Below, piece by piece: positions 42,819 through 43,500 of a stretch of DNA of 43,500 nucleotides. The stretch comes from Ruminococcaceae bacterium D5. Lineage in GTDB: Bacteria; Bacillota; Clostridia; Oscillospirales; Ruminococcaceae. A program made the translations under genes and the position numbers. The stretch lies in the NCBI GenBank assembly GCA_900113995.1, contig FORK01000023.1, positions 1 to 43,500 of the forward strand. Reading direction: 5' to 3'. The notes under the pieces are model-generated. The model worked only from the letters and a program-made list of their open reading frames with translations, did no database searches and was not told where the DNA came from. Position 1 is the first letter of the stretch. Every line of letters starts with the position of its first letter.

Positions 42819-42965
42819 ATGTGGGATTTTGTAGCGGAATTTGAAGGAGTATGGTGGAAGGCGCAAAGCCTCCGACGGATTGACAGCAGCAATGTGACCA
42901 GTAACTTGAAGCTGACAGACCGGATGGAGGGATTCTTTGGGCCGAAGGAAAAAGCTAATCAATAA
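42819..42965 (+). CDS. Small element-encoded protein of unknown function (48 residues)
   Basis: From the ATG at 42819, following GGAAAGGAAGGGG, the frame encodes MWDFVAEFEGVWWKAQSLRR, then SSNVTSNLKLTDRMEGFFG and a charged tail, stop at 42963-42965. It looks like a short helical protein. The next small gene overlaps it by 29 bases. I do not recognise the family; its support is the ribosome binding region, protein-like composition and operon-like overlap. Confidence 0.45.
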   Translation: MWDFVAEFEGVWWKAQSLRRIDSSNVTSNLKLTDRMEGFFGPKEKANQ

Positions 42966-43128
42966 TACCACCATACCACAACATCAGATCGAGGCCATTG
43001 CCCGTTGCATTTTACCTGACATTCTGACTTTCTATGAGTGCGAGGAGGGGCAGAGAGAGTTTGCAGCGTGGCAGGCACAGCAAGTGAAAGGTGAAATACA
43101 AGGAGGGCAAATGGAAAAAACCGCATAA
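42937..43128 (+). CDS. Small conjugative-element protein (63 residues)
   Basis: The frame starts with TTG at 42937 after GGAGGGATTC and encodes LINNTTIPQHQIEAIARCIL, then DILTFYECEEGQREFAAWQA, ending at a stop at 43126-43128. Short proteins with an IP-x-x-x-IE-x-IAR motif and a Phe/Tyr-Glu-x-Glu-Glu-Gly segment are, from memory, common hypothetical proteins of clostridial integrative elements. Function unknown. Just before its stop is an AGGAGGGCAA-ATG that looks like a start for a further gene but runs only five codons, close to the insertion sequence. Confidence 0.55.
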   Translation: MGRRKKLINNTTIPQHQIEAIARCILPDILTFYECEEGQREFAAWQAQQVKGEIQGGQMEKTA

Positions 43129-43173
43129 AAATAACAAAAGCGGGGCGGCCCGAGACCATCCCAAATTTTGTGT

Positions 43174-43218
43174 AAACCTCCGATGTGGTGTAGAATAGAA
43201 GCACCACATCGGAGGTTT
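43174..43218 (+). promoter_or_regulatory. Hairpin sequestering the transposase ribosome binding site
   Basis: AAACCTCCGATGTGGTG (43174-43190) pairs perfectly over 17 bp with 43202-43218, leaving an 11-base loop. The GGAGG Shine-Dalgarno (43211-43215) is inside the stem, 8 bases before the ATG. Read-through RNA from outside would fold and block translation, whereas a transcript starting inside the stem would not. Confidence 0.7.
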
Positions 43219-43223
43219 TACAT

Positions 43224-43500
43224 ATGACCAGAAAGAATCGTACCCCAGAAGAAAACGCCCGGCGGGAGAAAATCCGCGAACTGCTGCAGATGGCAAACAT
43301 CGGCAGCATGGATGACATTCAGAGCCTGTTTAAGGAGGCAATCTCAGAATTCATGGAGAATGGCCTGGAAGCAGAGCTGGATGATGAACTGGGCTACAGC
43401 AAGTATGACTACAAGAATAAGGACACAGATAACAGCCGCAACGGGCACAGTAATAAAACACTGCGGACCAGCTTTGGAGATGTAGCGGTATCGGTGCCTC
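43224..43500 (+). CDS. IS256-family transposase, N-terminal part (runs off the right edge)
   Basis: The ATG at 43224 opens a frame to the window edge, 92 residues. It begins NRTPEENARREKIRELLQMA and continues LFKEAISEFMENGLEAELDDELGYSKYD, then NSRNGHSNKTLRTSFGDVAV. This is the standard N-terminal region of IS256/Mutator-type (MULE-like) transposases. The DDE catalytic domain lies beyond the window. Confidence 0.95.
   Translation, partial: MTRKNRTPEENARREKIRELLQMANIGSMDDIQSLFKEAISEFMENGLEAELDDELGYSKYDYKNKDTDNSRNGHSNKTLRTSFGDVAVSVP

Larger units (their letters stand above)
43147..43500 (+). mobile_element. IS256-family insertion sequence, left end (cut by the window edge)
   Basis: The left terminal region contains GAGACCATCCCAAATTTTGT from 43152 on, typical of IS256-family inverted repeats, and is followed by a hairpin and the start of the transposase. 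The exact outer end (43142-43152) and the target duplication cannot be fixed without the right end. Confidence 0.8.

Noticed and set aside
1-43500. CRISPR arrays, tRNA and rRNA genes
   Set aside because: No regularly spaced direct repeats with spacers, no cloverleaf-like segment and no rRNA sequence was recognised in the window. The only phased repeats (11337-11390) are an operator.

Overview
The window looks like a chromosome segment of a low-redundancy, fairly GC-rich anaerobic Firmicute, most likely a clostridial Oscillospiraceae/Ruminococcaceae member. The support is indirect: an hprK-murB-rapZ-whiA-dnaE-pfkA gene string, a Gram-positive PurF with iron-sulfur cysteines, a T-box leader, AGGAGG ribosome binding sites, an RND pump without an outer-membrane partner, and a purine operon that replaces the cyclohydrolase half of PurH by a PurO-type protein. 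I cannot assign a species.

Layout. 1-667: end of a MarR-type regulator followed by a MATE transporter cut off after about 125 residues. 725-8579: de novo purine operon on the minus strand (purE, purC, purF, purM, purN, purO, purH, purD) from one promoter with a roughly 200-base leader. 8670-12318: minus-strand genes for an acyltransferase-like membrane protein, an SPFH/NfeD pair behind a PadR regulator with a repeat-rich operator, and a ketopantoate-reductase-like protein. 12443-17878: a TetR regulator divergent from a two-gene RND efflux system (lipoprotein adaptor plus pump). 17960-18678: a 54-residue conserved-looking small gene and an XRE regulator. 18764-20797: a leucine-type T-box riboswitch and a long-form leuA. 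21436-23241: a glycerol-dehydrogenase-like gene and a membrane protein of unknown function. 23342-31719: the hprK-to-pfkA operon on the minus strand. 31788-33083: a GT4 glycosyltransferase. 33458-36999: a nitrilase-family amidase, a BI-1 membrane protein and an O-acetylhomoserine sulfhydrylase, all minus strand.

From about 37070 the DNA becomes AT-richer and degenerate, and from 38232 to the end the window is an integrative mobile element. It carries a large serine recombinase, a conjugative-transposon sigma factor and HTH protein, inverted repeats, two small plus-strand ORFs and the start of an IS256-family insertion sequence. Inserted ahead of the sigma factor is a cargo operon: a CD3324-type small HTH protein, an Ntn-family amide hydrolase and a Vat/CatB-like hexapeptide acetyltransferase. 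It is driven by a good promoter through a structured leader that looks like an attenuator.

The most interesting points are that cargo operon with its possible attenuator, the split IMP-synthesis module, the IS256 transposase whose ribosome binding site is locked in a 17-bp stem, and several small genes. Core metabolism elsewhere is ordinary. No CRISPR array, rRNA or tRNA was recognised. All calls are by eye from sequence and family knowledge; no database search was possible.
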